From positions 62,001 through 126,000 of the forward strand of contig DATEHU010000034.1 of the NCBI GenBank assembly GCA_035279405.1: 64,000 nt of DNA, in the 5' to 3' direction. Position numbers and translations under genes: made by a program. Below, piece by piece: positions 35,642 to 44,778 of this stretch. The notes beneath the pieces are model-generated. The model ran no database searches and was not told where the DNA came from. It worked only from the letters and a program-made list of their open reading frames with translations. Every line of letters begins with the position of its first letter. The stretch's first letter is position 1. Source of the DNA: Gammaproteobacteria bacterium (lineage in GTDB: Bacteria; Pseudomonadota; Gammaproteobacteria; Natronospirales; REEB76).

Positions 35642-36418
35642 TCAGGGCACGATGGCGGTCCATGCCGGAGTTTCGAATTTTTCCGCCGCCAATGCGCGCG
35701 CCTGCGCGAGTTCGTTCTCCGTCAGGCGATCCTCCGTCAAACCGTGCAGCCGCCGAAACGTCGCAATCATGCGCTCGATCACCGCACTGCGCGCCAGACC
35801 CGTCTGACTGCGCAGCGGATCCACGCGTTTGACGGCGCTCGCGATGCCCTTGTCGGAGAGTTTCTCGCGGCCGATGCGCAGCACCTGCAGCATTTTCGTG
35901 GCATCAATGTCGTAGGCCATGGTCACGTGGTGCAGCACCGCGCCGTTGCGCCGCGCCTGGGCGGCGCCCGCGATTTTGCCGGCCGGCGAGGTGATGTCGT
36001 TGAGCGGCTGGTAACGCGCTTCGATTCCGAGCGTGCGCAACGCTTCGATGACCCAGGCATCCAGAAACGCATACGCTTCGCGGAACGACAGGCCCTCGAC
36101 CAGCGACGCCGGTGCGTACAGCGAATAGGTGATGGTGTTGCCGGGTTCCACGAACATCGCGCCGCCGCCGCTGATGCGGCGCATCACCGTGATGTCGTGC
36201 CGGCGCGCGCCTTCGGGGTCCACTTCGTTGCGCAGCGACTGGTAGCGGCCGATGATCACGGCCGAGGCTGCCCACTCCCAGATGCGCAGCGTGGGCGCGC
36301 GCTGCCCGCTGCCGACCGCTGCGGTCAGGGTTTCGTCGAGCGCCATGTGCAACGCGGGCGCTTGCGCGGACGCGTGGATCAGACGCCAGCCGTAGTCCTC
36401 CCAGCGGCTGCGGCTCAC
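35642..36418 (-). CDS. lplA: Lipoate-protein ligase, catalytic subunit (bipartite LplA type)
   Basis: The 258-residue protein has the biotin/lipoate ligase fold: LRIWEWAASAVIIGRYQ, the lipoyl-AMP loop RRISGGGAMF near residue 80, TYSLYAP, and the ligase lysine in PAGKIAGAAQ. The accessory C-terminal domain of E. coli LplA is absent and is encoded by the gene directly upstream, as in the two-subunit LplA-LplB enzyme of Thermoplasma. The start is GTG, overlapping that gene's stop as GTGA. It should attach lipoate to 2-oxoacid dehydrogenases or GcvH. Confidence 0.88.
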   Translation of the reverse strand: MSRSRWEDYGWRLIHASAQAPALHMALDETLTAAVGSGQRAPTLRIWEWAASAVIIGRYQSLRNEVDPEGARRHDITVMRRISGGGAMFVEPGNTITYSLYAPASLVEGLSFREAYAFLDAWVIEALRTLGIEARYQPLNDITSPAGKIAGAAQARRNGAVLHHVTMAYDIDATKMLQVLRIGREKLSDKGIASAVKRVDPLRSQTGLARSAVIERMIATFRRLHGLTEDRLTENELAQARALAAEKFETPAWTAIVP

Positions 36419-36699
36419 CGTGCGTGTCCCAGTGCACGCTGCACTGCGCGTGCAATCGCCTCTTCCGAAATGCCGTACATCGCCGCGCGCCCGTCGAGCG
36501 CGGCCTTCAGATGCGCGGCCAGTTCCGCCTCGCCACTTTCGGCCGGCTGACCGTTGAGGGCTGCGTCAATCCAGTCGAGCGCGCTGTCGGGCTCCAGAAA
36601 GAAATCCCCACTTACCTGCACGTGACACAGACGCCCGCCGCGCACCTCGAGGTCCGCCACCACCAGCTTGCCGCCCGGCATCTTGTATTCGCCGTGCAT
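36415..36699 (-). CDS. Lipoate-protein ligase accessory subunit (LplB-like)
   Basis: The 94-residue protein (MHGEYKMPGGKLVVADLEVR ... HVQVSGDFFLEPD) matches the C-terminal domain of LplA, which in some organisms is a separate subunit needed to form lipoyl-AMP. The GDFF segment and the K-MPGGKLV strand are typical. Its ATG shares one base with the stop of the methyltransferase gene upstream, and its own stop overlaps lplA, so the three are coupled. Confidence 0.85.
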   Translation of the reverse strand: MHGEYKMPGGKLVVADLEVRGGRLCHVQVSGDFFLEPDSALDWIDAALNGQPAESGEAELAAHLKAALDGRAAMYGISEEAIARAVQRALGHAR

Positions 36700-37409
36700 C
36701 ACCGCGCTCCACGCTGCAGGCGGTAGACGGCGGTCGCGAGCGCGCTCAACCCCGCCTGCGCGAATCTGGGCTGCGATGCCAGAATATCGCGCCGCTCGAG
36801 CAGCTCGAGTTTCCACCCGGTATCGAGCAGCCGGTGGAGTTCCGCTTCGCCCACCGAAAACGGCGGTCCGGGCATTTCAGCTTGCGGATATTCGAAGGTG
36901 ATCATTAGCCCGCGGCAATCGGGAGGCAGCTTCCCGTAAACCTCGTGCGCGTAGCGTGGGCGCAGCTCCGGGGGCAGGGCGATGATTGCGGCGCGGTCGT
37001 ACACCGCGGTGCAGGACTCGAACACGCGTGCCGCCACCTTGAAGATGTCGCCCTGGATCACTTCGATGTCGCCGGCCGCGTAGTGCACGCCGTCCACCTC
37101 GCGCTGCGACTGCACCGCAATATGGTTTTCGGCGAAGAACTGCTTGACCGCGAGCGGCGCGAGTTCCATGCCCAACACTGTAAATCCCTGCTTCGCCAAC
37201 CACAGCATGTCGAGCGATTTCCCGGCCAGCGGCACCAGCACGCGGCTGCCCGCAGGCAGGCCGAGCGCGGACCAATGCCGAATCAGCAACGGCGTGGGTT
37301 CGCTTTGGTGCCAGCCGGTGCGGCCTTCCCGCCACCGCTGCAACCAGTCCGTGTCTTGCGCCTCTGTCACTCCGCGTCCCGCCTGGGTTGGTGACGCTAC
37401 CCCGCTCAC
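36699..37409 (-). CDS. tpm: Thiopurine S-methyltransferase family protein
   Basis: The 236-residue product has the TPMT signature WLQRWREGRTGWHQSEPTPLL, SAM motif LVPLAGKSLDMLWLAKQG, and DRAAIIALPPELRPRY. Bacterial Tpm enzymes methylate thiopurines and also selenite or tellurite. The first GTG at 37409 overlaps the stop of the NDUFA9-like gene; a later GTG (VTEAQDTDW) is an alternative start that gives a more usual length. Confidence 0.9.
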   Translation of the reverse strand: MSGVASPTQAGRGVTEAQDTDWLQRWREGRTGWHQSEPTPLLIRHWSALGLPAGSRVLVPLAGKSLDMLWLAKQGFTVLGMELAPLAVKQFFAENHIAVQSQREVDGVHYAAGDIEVIQGDIFKVAARVFESCTAVYDRAAIIALPPELRPRYAHEVYGKLPPDCRGLMITFEYPQAEMPGPPFSVGEAELHRLLDTGWKLELLERRDILASQPRFAQAGLSALATAVYRLQRGAR

Positions 37410-38371
37410 GGCACCACGCCGCGCATGCGGCGGTATTTGTCGAGTTCCGCCTGGGCGGTGAAGCGCCCGAGATACGTGGGCAGCACCGCCTCCACGGCCA
37501 CCGGGTGCATGCCGAACGCGGCAAAACCGTTATCGGTACACACGCCGGGCACCTGCAGCGAATGAAAGTTGTCGAGTGAAAACGGTTTGCCCGGCAGCCA
37601 TTCCATAACCACGGCTTGCAACCACGAAAGCGGCCGTGGCAGGCCGAAAATCAAGCGCCGGTGGCCGGTGAGGCGGCGCAGATAGCGCAGCAATTCGCGC
37701 AGCGTATAAACCTTCGGTCCGCACAGGGCATAACGCCGACCGAAACATGCACGCTCATCCAGGCTGCGCAGCATGGCTTCGGCCACGTCGCCCGCGGACA
37801 CCGGCGCCAGCTTTGCGTTGGGACAAGGCAGCGGGAAAACGCCGGGCGCGAGGCGCAGGAAGCGTGCAAAGCGGTTGAGGAAGTGATCACCGGGGCCGAA
37901 TATCACGCTCGGCTCGAACACGGTGACCTGCAGATCTTTCGCGGCCAGCACCAGCTCGGCGGCCTCTGCCTTGGTGCGCAGATAATGGCTGGGCGCGTTG
38001 CGTGCGGCGTTGAGTGCGCTCATGTGCAGCAGGCGTGGCACGCTCGCCGCGCGACAGGCTTCGATGATCTTGCGCGGCAGTTCCACGTGCACCTGCCGGA
38101 AGCCGCGTCCGCGGTGGCCGCGTTCGTTGAGGATGCCGACCAGATTGACCACCGCCGTGCAGCCGGCGAACTCGCGCGTGAGCGTCGCGGCGTCGTGCAC
38201 GTCCGCCTCGACCAGCGTGACTGTGGGTAACACCACGAGGTCGTAGTGGCGCGCACGCGAGCGCGTCAGGATTTTCACGTTGTAATCCCGCTGCGCGAGG
38301 CGTGCGGCCAGATGGCGCCCGACAAAGCCGGTGCCGCCCAGCAGACAAATCGTGGCTGTTGGCATTTGCAT
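37406..38371 (-). CDS. NDUFA9-like NAD(P)-binding epimerase/dehydratase family protein
   Basis: The 321-residue product is an atypical short-chain dehydrogenase: Rossmann motif CLLGGTGFVGRHLA near the N-terminus, a changed active-site motif (HYLRTK in place of YxxxK), and a family-like FEPSVIFGPGD. It matches the complex I NDUFA9 subunit family of bacteria, whose role is unclear. The ATG at 38371 is preferred; one at 38365 is also possible. It begins the four-gene chain with tpm and the lipoate ligase genes. Confidence 0.85.
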   Translation of the reverse strand: MQMPTATICLLGGTGFVGRHLAARLAQRDYNVKILTRSRARHYDLVVLPTVTLVEADVHDAATLTREFAGCTAVVNLVGILNERGHRGRGFRQVHVELPRKIIEACRAASVPRLLHMSALNAARNAPSHYLRTKAEAAELVLAAKDLQVTVFEPSVIFGPGDHFLNRFARFLRLAPGVFPLPCPNAKLAPVSAGDVAEAMLRSLDERACFGRRYALCGPKVYTLRELLRYLRRLTGHRRLIFGLPRPLSWLQAVVMEWLPGKPFSLDNFHSLQVPGVCTDNGFAAFGMHPVAVEAVLPTYLGRFTAQAELDKYRRMRGVVP

Positions 38372-38439
38372 TACCGTCCGTGAGGCGAACTTATCCCGCG
38401 GTCGGCGCTGGGCCACAACGGGATAAGCTGTACTCCATG

Positions 38440-40458
38440 TTACCGCAAGGCCGGCGGTACCGATGCTCCGGCACTCGTCGCTGCCGGTGCCGATGTGGTT
38501 GCCGCGGCGGCGGGCGGGCTTGCGCTGCCTGCGCTCGGCGCCGCGATCCGGCCGAGGCGCGCACTCAAGCGTTCGCTGTGGCGGTGCAGACGCCAGTCAA
38601 AGATGACCGCCGCGCTGAACACGTTGCGCACGTAACTGCGGGTTTCCCAGAACGGAATGCTATCCACCCACACGTCCGCGGGCAGGCTGCCGCTGCGCGG
38701 CAGCCACGCCAGTACCCGGTCGGAACCGGCGTTGTAAGCGGCCGTGGCCAGCAGCTCGTCGCCGTCGAAACGTTGCAGCAGGTGGCCGAGATAGGAACTG
38801 CCGACCGCCAGATTGGTGTCCGGATCCAGCAGGGCGCGGTGACCGTCGAGCGTCAGGCCGAGTCGCGCCGCTACGCGCCGACCGGTGGCCGGCATGAGCT
38901 GCATGAGACCCAGCGCACCGGCAGCCGACACAGCATCGGGACGAAACACGCTTTCCGAACGGATCAGGCCATACACCCAGGGCAAATCCAGTCCCAGTTG
39001 CTGCGCGCGGGGGGAGAGCGTATCGGCGTACGCCAGCGGATAACTGATGGTGAGATCGCCCCAGCAGCCGGCATTCGCGAGCGTCTGCATGGCGCGGCCC
39101 GACCAGCCCCATTGCTGTGCCATGAGTGCGGTCTGACAGCGCGCCGCTCTGGAGAGCGTCGTGCTCGCAGCCACCCACTCCGCATTCGCGTAGCCATACA
39201 GGCCGGCATAAAACAGTTCACGTGCGCGCACGAATCCCGGCCGCGAACCGAGTTGCGCGATGACTTCCGGTGCCGGCTGACCGGGTTCCTGGGTGATGTT
39301 GTAGTCCAGATTGAGGCGGTCGGCGGCGAGAAACGCGTAATAGTCCATGCCGTCGGCCAGCGACTCATAGAGCGCGACGGCGCGGTTATCCTGCCCGGTA
39401 GCCGCAAGCGCGCGCGCCTTCCAGTAGCGCCATTCGGGCTTGCTGGCGGAGGCACCGAGCGCAGGCAAGGTCTTGAGCACGGTTTGCCATTGGAGATTGC
39501 GCAGCGCGGTGCGTACCCGCCACTCGGCGACGCGCGCATCGCCGAAGTGCCGTACCTGGGCCAGCAGTACGGCGGCATCCGGCTGCAGTTGCCAGGCGGA
39601 TTCCAGCGCCAGCGTTACCTGCATGGCCCGGCTATCATCCATTCCGAAGTGATAGCGCTGCGCGAGCACAGTCCACAGATGGCGCGCGCGGTCCGGATCG
39701 GTGCGCGCCACCAATTGCACGCCGTTTAGCAACATACTCTGGTAACGCGGCTCGTCCGGCACCTGCATGTTCTCGAGCACCTGTGCCGGGTCCGCCGCCA
39801 TCTCCAGCCAGATACGCGCCCAGGGCCGATCCACTGCGGCCAGCTGCGGCACGAGGGTGCGTGCCAGCGCGTAGTCGCGTGACTGCAACGCGGCCTGGAT
39901 GCGTTGCATTACCATGCCGTTGGTGATGCGGTGATGCGCTTGCAGATATTGAAACGCCGCGTCACAGGTGGCCGATTGCGCCTGCGGCGCGAGCCACAGA
40001 TGTTGTGCCACCACTACCCAGGCGTCACGATCCTCGCGGTCGCGGCCTGCGAGGTGCGCACTCACCGCACCACAGCGTACCGGCGGGTCGGTCTCATCGC
40101 GGTACTGCGCCAGAAAATCCTGCCAGTCCTGTTGTTGGGCGAGTTGCACCAGCCAATCGTGCCGCAGGCGCTCGGCCACCGGCAGATCGGCCTGTGCCTT
40201 AAGGAATGCTTCAATGGCGCCCGGCGGTTGGTTCGCAAGCGTGCTGTCGAGGTAGGCGTAGCGCAGATACGGATACAACGGATAGTCGCTCAGCTCGTCG
40301 AGATACGGCGTGAGCGCGGCGAGGTTCCCCTGTTGGGCCGCGACCCAGGCCTGTTTGAACGCGGCACGTTGCGCCGCAAGGTCCGCGGCTGACACCGGCG
40401 AGAATGCACACAGCAATAGGCAGAAAACAATGAGACGCGACGTCCAGGTCATGCGCAT
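38440..40458 (-). CDS. slt: Soluble lytic murein transglycosylase (Slt70 type)
   Basis: This periplasmic enzyme cleaves peptidoglycan to 1,6-anhydro-muropeptides. The 672-residue product has a signal peptide ending VSAA, a long alpha-superhelical ring domain (residues about 30-440) and the C-terminal SLT catalytic domain: LIRSESVFRPDAVSAAGALG with the catalytic Glu, GLMQLMPATGR, and NLAVGSSYLGHLL ... AAYNAGSDRV. The Ala/Ser/Pro tail of about 40 residues is extra. Confidence 0.94.
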   Translation of the reverse strand: MRMTWTSRLIVFCLLLCAFSPVSAADLAAQRAAFKQAWVAAQQGNLAALTPYLDELSDYPLYPYLRYAYLDSTLANQPPGAIEAFLKAQADLPVAERLRHDWLVQLAQQQDWQDFLAQYRDETDPPVRCGAVSAHLAGRDREDRDAWVVVAQHLWLAPQAQSATCDAAFQYLQAHHRITNGMVMQRIQAALQSRDYALARTLVPQLAAVDRPWARIWLEMAADPAQVLENMQVPDEPRYQSMLLNGVQLVARTDPDRARHLWTVLAQRYHFGMDDSRAMQVTLALESAWQLQPDAAVLLAQVRHFGDARVAEWRVRTALRNLQWQTVLKTLPALGASASKPEWRYWKARALAATGQDNRAVALYESLADGMDYYAFLAADRLNLDYNITQEPGQPAPEVIAQLGSRPGFVRARELFYAGLYGYANAEWVAASTTLSRAARCQTALMAQQWGWSGRAMQTLANAGCWGDLTISYPLAYADTLSPRAQQLGLDLPWVYGLIRSESVFRPDAVSAAGALGLMQLMPATGRRVAARLGLTLDGHRALLDPDTNLAVGSSYLGHLLQRFDGDELLATAAYNAGSDRVLAWLPRSGSLPADVWVDSIPFWETRSYVRNVFSAAVIFDWRLHRHSERLSARLGRIAAPSAGSASPPAAAATTSAPAATSAGASVPPALR

Positions 40459-40547
40459 AGATTAACGCGAAGCGCGAATTCGGCGCTATGCTCGCGGTTC
40501 GAAGCCTGCCAAATATGTTTCATCGCGTGTATTTTCCGGAGTGCAAC

Positions 40548-41912
40548 ATGAATTTCACCGCCATCAATCCCGCCAACGGCGAACAGTTCAAGCAGTATCC
40601 GATGTGGGACGCGGCGCGTCTTGAGGAGACGCTGGCACTGACCGCAGCGGCAACGCCGGCGTGGAGCACGCGGCCGCTGGCGGAACGCGCGGCATTGCTG
40701 CAACACGCCGGCGAAGTGCTGCTCAAGCGCCGCGACGACTATGCCGCGCTCATGAGCCGTGAAATGGGCAAGCTCATCGGCGAAGCGCGCGCGGAGATCG
40801 AGAAATGCGCACGCTGCTGCGACTACTACGCGCAACACGCGGCCGGATTCCTGGCCGACGAACCGTCAACCAGTGACGCCGGGAAAAGTTACGTCGCCTA
40901 TCAGCCGCTCGGCACTGTGCTCGCCATCATGCCGTGGAATTTTCCTTTCTGGCAGGCGATGCGCGCAGCCGTGCCGGCGCTCGCCGCGGGTAACAGCGTG
41001 GTGCTCAAACACGCCGACAACGTGCCCGGTTGCGGCCTGGCGCTGGAAGCCGTGTTTCGCGAGGCGGGTTTACCCGCTGGCGTATTCCAGACGCTCATGA
41101 TCGGCATTCCGCAGGTCGAGTCCGTGATCAAGGACCCGCGCATCGCGGCGGTGACGCTCACCGGCAGCGAGCGCGCCGGACGCGCGGTGGGCCGCGAAGC
41201 CGGCGAAGTGCTGAAGAAATGCGTACTGGAACTCGGCGGTTCCGACGCCTGCGTGGTGCTGGAGGACGCCGACATCGCCAAGGCCGCAGAAACCGGCGTG
41301 CAATCACGCTACCAGAATGCCGGCCAGAGCTGCATCGCCGCGAAGCGTTTCATCGTGGTGGAAAAGGTCGCCAACGCGTTTATCTCGGAATTCAAGGCGC
41401 GCGCCGCGGTGTTGAAATGCGGCGATCCGCTGGTTGAAACCACGACGCTGGCGCCGATGGCGCGTTTCGATCTGCGCGACAGCCTGCACCGGCAGGTTGC
41501 GGACGCGGTGCAGCACGGCGCCAAAGTGCTGCTCGGCGGCGAGCCACTCGCCGGCCAGGGCGCGTTCTACCCACCCACGATTCTCGATGGCGTGCAGCCC
41601 GGCATGCGCGCCTGGACCGAGGAGCTGTTCGGCCCGGTGGCGAGCGTGATCCGGGTGCGCGACGAAGCCGCGGCGCTGGAAGTGGCCAACGGCAGCGCTT
41701 ACGGTCTGGGCGGCAGCGTGTGGACGCGCGATGCTAAGCGCGGCGAAGCGTTTGCGCGGCGCATGCAATCCGGCAGCGCCTTCGTCAACGGTCTGGTGAA
41801 AAGCGATCCGCGTCTGCCGTTCGGCGGTGTGAAGAATTCCGGCTACGGCCGTGAACTCGCGCGCCAAGGCATCCACGAGTTTGTGAACGTCAAAACCGTG
41901 TGGATTGCGTGA
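40548..41912 (+). CDS. Succinate-semialdehyde dehydrogenase-like aldehyde dehydrogenase
   Basis: The 454-residue product is a class 3-like ALDH: AIMPWNFPFWQ, the NAD loop TLTGSERAGRAVG, catalytic Glu in LELGGSDACVV and catalytic Cys in QNAGQSCIAAKRF. The end PFGGVKNSGYGRELARQGIHEFVN is typical of Sad/GabD-type enzymes. It oxidises a short semialdehyde, probably succinate semialdehyde, though the cofactor cannot be fixed from sequence. GGAG sits ahead of the ATG at 40548; the ATG at 40488 lacks such a site. Confidence 0.88.
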   Translation: MNFTAINPANGEQFKQYPMWDAARLEETLALTAAATPAWSTRPLAERAALLQHAGEVLLKRRDDYAALMSREMGKLIGEARAEIEKCARCCDYYAQHAAGFLADEPSTSDAGKSYVAYQPLGTVLAIMPWNFPFWQAMRAAVPALAAGNSVVLKHADNVPGCGLALEAVFREAGLPAGVFQTLMIGIPQVESVIKDPRIAAVTLTGSERAGRAVGREAGEVLKKCVLELGGSDACVVLEDADIAKAAETGVQSRYQNAGQSCIAAKRFIVVEKVANAFISEFKARAAVLKCGDPLVETTTLAPMARFDLRDSLHRQVADAVQHGAKVLLGGEPLAGQGAFYPPTILDGVQPGMRAWTEELFGPVASVIRVRDEAAALEVANGSAYGLGGSVWTRDAKRGEAFARRMQSGSAFVNGLVKSDPRLPFGGVKNSGYGRELARQGIHEFVNVKTVWIA

Positions 41913-41924
41913 TGCTCCGTGCGG

Positions 41925-43448
41925 TCAAGAAGCCGCGGCGGCTTTCGACTTGCGTGCCCAGGAAAGCATTTCCCTGAACTTGGGCGGCGCGCCGGTATTC
42001 AGTAACCCGCGCTGGAAGATGCGGCCGGACAGGTAAAGCGCGACCACCACGGTCGCAAGCAGCAGCACGGTCGTCGCCACGTAGTCAATCGTGGGTGGCG
42101 GCTCACCCGAGCGGCTCATCATCAGAAACGGCGTGAGCGGTGGAACATAGGAAAGCACCCGCGCCCAGAGCGCGGTCGGATCCTGTGCCACCGGCACCAT
42201 GAGAATCAGCGGCAGAATCATGAACATTATCACCGGTGTCATGTAGGGCTGGGCTTCGCGGATGTTGTTGACCGCGGCGCCAATCGCGCCGGTGACCGCG
42301 GCATACAGCAGGAAGCCGAGCACGAAGTACACCAGGAACCACGCGATGTTCCAGGCGCTGATGGCGGCAAGAATCGCGGATACGAAGCCGCCGAGTTGAA
42401 ACATGCTGCCGAATATCGCAAGCAGCCCGAGTATCAGGATCAGCCATCCGCCCACAAGCGTCACGCCCACACAGGCCACGCCCAGGGTTTTCCCGGCCAT
42501 GATGTCGGAGGGCTCGAGCGCTGCCAGCAGCATTTCAGCGATACGGCTGGATTTCTCCTCGATCGTGGACATCATGAGCAACTGCGCGATCTGCATGATG
42601 GAAAGGAACAGCAGATACACGTAACCCACCGGCAGCCATTGCGCGGCCTGTTCAGCCGACGTCGCGGTCCTGGCGCCGTGCTTGGTGACCAGTTGGTTAT
42701 CGAACTCCACGATCTGGCTGATGAGTTTGGCCTGGGCGGGCGACAACCCGGCTTGCGCCGCGCGGCGTGCCTGCAACACCGCGGATACCTGGGTGGCAAA
42801 CCAGTCGCGCAAGTCGGTGTTGGTGAGATTATGCGAGGCGTAAACGAATTGCGCGCCCGGCGCGAGCGCATCGGCGGGCAGGATGAAATACGCGTAAAGG
42901 CTGCCTTGCTCGACGCCCGCCTGCAGCGCATCCGGCGCCGGCGCAATACGATGGAAGCGCGCGATTGCGAGGTCGCGATCCACGCTTGCCGCCGCCTCAG
43001 GTGTGAGTGCTGCGTACCATCGAACCAGCGCAGCGCGCTGCCGCCAAATGGCCAGCGCGTCCGGCGTAGTGGGCAGAGGAGTTCCGGCCGCCAGCGCCTG
43101 CGCCAACGCCTCGCGGCCCTGATGGTCCAGCTGCGCCGCTTCCGGCGCAATGGCAGCCAGCACCGTCGGCAGACCTGAGCGTGCCGGCGTGGGCGTGCGT
43201 GCGGCCAAAGCCAGCAGTTTGGCGTAATCCTCGCCGGCAATACGTTGCTCGACCGCCGGTAGCAGCCAACCGGAATGATCCACCACGGCGTAGTCGTGGG
43301 CACTGCTGTAATGCTGGATGAGCGCCGGCACCAGCATGATGGCGAGCAGGATTGCGGGCGACAGCGCCAGGCTGATCCAGAAGCGCCGACGCATCACGTA
43401 GGCAACATAGTCGCGTTGCGCAACCAGCCAGACCTTATGCGGCGTCAC
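41925..43448 (-). CDS. ABC-2 type permease (NatB-like)
   Basis: The 507-residue inner-membrane protein has one N-terminal helix (ISLALSPAILLAIML), a large extracytoplasmic domain of about 200 residues, and five C-terminal helices with LMMSTIEEKSSRIAEMLLAAL, the NatB-type signature. It is the membrane part of the exporter whose ATPase is encoded just upstream with a 14-base overlap. NatAB homologues export sodium; the substrate here is unknown. The start is a GTG. Confidence 0.88.
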   Translation of the reverse strand: MTPHKVWLVAQRDYVAYVMRRRFWISLALSPAILLAIMLVPALIQHYSSAHDYAVVDHSGWLLPAVEQRIAGEDYAKLLALAARTPTPARSGLPTVLAAIAPEAAQLDHQGREALAQALAAGTPLPTTPDALAIWRQRAALVRWYAALTPEAAASVDRDLAIARFHRIAPAPDALQAGVEQGSLYAYFILPADALAPGAQFVYASHNLTNTDLRDWFATQVSAVLQARRAAQAGLSPAQAKLISQIVEFDNQLVTKHGARTATSAEQAAQWLPVGYVYLLFLSIMQIAQLLMMSTIEEKSSRIAEMLLAALEPSDIMAGKTLGVACVGVTLVGGWLILILGLLAIFGSMFQLGGFVSAILAAISAWNIAWFLVYFVLGFLLYAAVTGAIGAAVNNIREAQPYMTPVIMFMILPLILMVPVAQDPTALWARVLSYVPPLTPFLMMSRSGEPPPTIDYVATTVLLLATVVVALYLSGRIFQRGLLNTGAPPKFREMLSWARKSKAAAAS

Positions 43449-44343
43449 GTTCGTTCCCCACGGCGTTCAAGAATATCTGCTTGAGCGAAGCCTCGCGCGT
43501 ATCGAAGCGCCGGATACGCACGCGCTCGACGAGTGCGCGCAACAGTGCCTGGGTGTCGGCCCCCGGCGCGAGGCGCAATTCCGCGTGCTGGCCGCTGTCG
43601 TCGGCCGCTTGCACGCCCGGCAAGGTTTGCCACGCACCCGGGGTCCCTTCGTAATCCACGACCACGTTGCGCTCGGCCTGCATCTTGATTTCCGCCAGCG
43701 GGCCGGCAAGTTTGCGCTGACCGCGATCAATGATGATGACCGCGTCGCAGATCTGTTCGGCGTGTTCCACCACGTGCGTGGAAAAAATCACGCTGCGGCC
43801 CTCGCGTTTGAATTGCTTGATCAGGGCCAGCACCATTTCGGAATTCACGGGATCCAGTCCCGAGAACGGTTCATCCAGCACCACGAGTTCCGGATCGTGC
43901 AGCAGCGTGGCGATGACCTGGGCTTTCTGCGCCATACCCTTCGACAGGGTGTTGCACTTGGTCTCGAGACGTTCACCGAGACCGGCCGCCGCGAGACGCG
44001 TGCGTGCGCGCTGCCGCGCCTCACGCCGTTCGAGGCCGCGCAACTGGCCGAAGTAAGTCACCATGTCCAGCACCTGCATGTCTTTGTACAGGCCGTTTTC
44101 CTCGGGCAGGTAGCCGGTGCGCGCGCGCACGGTCTTGGGCGCACGGCCGCCGAGCACTGTCACGCTGCCGGCATCCGGATCGAGGATGCCGGTGATCATG
44201 CGCAAGGTGGTGGTCTTGCCGGCGCCATTGCGGCCCAGGAATCCGTAGATGGTTCCGGCCGGCACCTCCAGCGACAGCTGATCCACGGCCGTGTGCGTGC
44301 CGAAGTATTTGCTGGCGCTGCGGATGGAAATCGCTGCGGACAT
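43435..44343 (-). CDS. ABC transporter ATP-binding protein (NatA-like)
   Basis: The 302-residue ATPase has Walker A FLGRNGAGKTTTLRM, Q-loop GYLPEENGLY, signature LSKGMAQKAQV, Walker B LVVLDEPFSGLDP and the switch His in STHVVEHAE. The extended C-terminal domain is typical of DrrA/NatA-type exporters. It overlaps the permease gene and forms a two-gene operon with it. AGGAG lies about 10 bases before the ATG. Confidence 0.92.
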   Translation of the reverse strand: MSAAISIRSASKYFGTHTAVDQLSLEVPAGTIYGFLGRNGAGKTTTLRMITGILDPDAGSVTVLGGRAPKTVRARTGYLPEENGLYKDMQVLDMVTYFGQLRGLERREARQRARTRLAAAGLGERLETKCNTLSKGMAQKAQVIATLLHDPELVVLDEPFSGLDPVNSEMVLALIKQFKREGRSVIFSTHVVEHAEQICDAVIIIDRGQRKLAGPLAEIKMQAERNVVVDYEGTPGAWQTLPGVQAADDSGQHAELRLAPGADTQALLRALVERVRIRRFDTREASLKQIFLNAVGNERDAA

Positions 44344-44483
44344 TCAGTCAATCTCCTAGGATCAAGTCGGGAGATTATAGAAGGTACGGTTGCGCAGCTT
44401 TGGCCGCAGGCCGCTATTGAACCGGCAATAAAGCGGGGCCGCTTGCGCGGCCCCGGTGATTTACCTGCAACGGTGCTGACCGT

Positions 44484-44714
44484 CTAGGCCGGCATGTGAC
44501 CGTCTGTGGTTGCCGGGGGTGCCGGCGTTTTGGTAGTGCTGGTAGTCGTGGGCGACACTTTGTGCGTGGCACCCGGCTGGACCTTGTGCGTAGCACTGGA
44601 TGTCGCCGTGTTGGTGGTGCTGGGTGGCGGCGGCGTTTGTTGCGCCCAACCGGCATTCGCCAGCAGCAGCCCGAGGCAACCTGCAGTCAGCAACATTTTT
44701 TTCATGACGTCCAT
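44484..44714 (-). CDS. Small secreted Thr/Pro-rich protein
   Basis: The 76-residue product has a signal peptide (LLTAGCLGLLLANAGWA) and a mature part of only about 50 residues made of Thr, Pro, Ser and Ala, with the repeated motif ATHKVQP-GATHKVSP. GGGAG lies 7 bases before the ATG. The neighbouring DUF2914 protein carries the same ATHKVQP motif near its C-terminus, so the two may have arisen by duplication or share a partner. The function is unknown. Confidence 0.6.
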   Translation of the reverse strand: MDVMKKMLLTAGCLGLLLANAGWAQQTPPPPSTTNTATSSATHKVQPGATHKVSPTTTSTTKTPAPPATTDGHMPA

Positions 44715-44778
44715 GGCAAACTCCCGAAAAGTTGAATTGGCCTGCGGGATGTCACTCCCGGATGATTTGTAAAAACCT

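Noticed and set aside
44414-44656. Alternative Arg/Pro-rich frame overlapping the small secreted protein
   Set aside because: It lacks a signal peptide and a ribosome site, while the frame at 44484-44714 has both.
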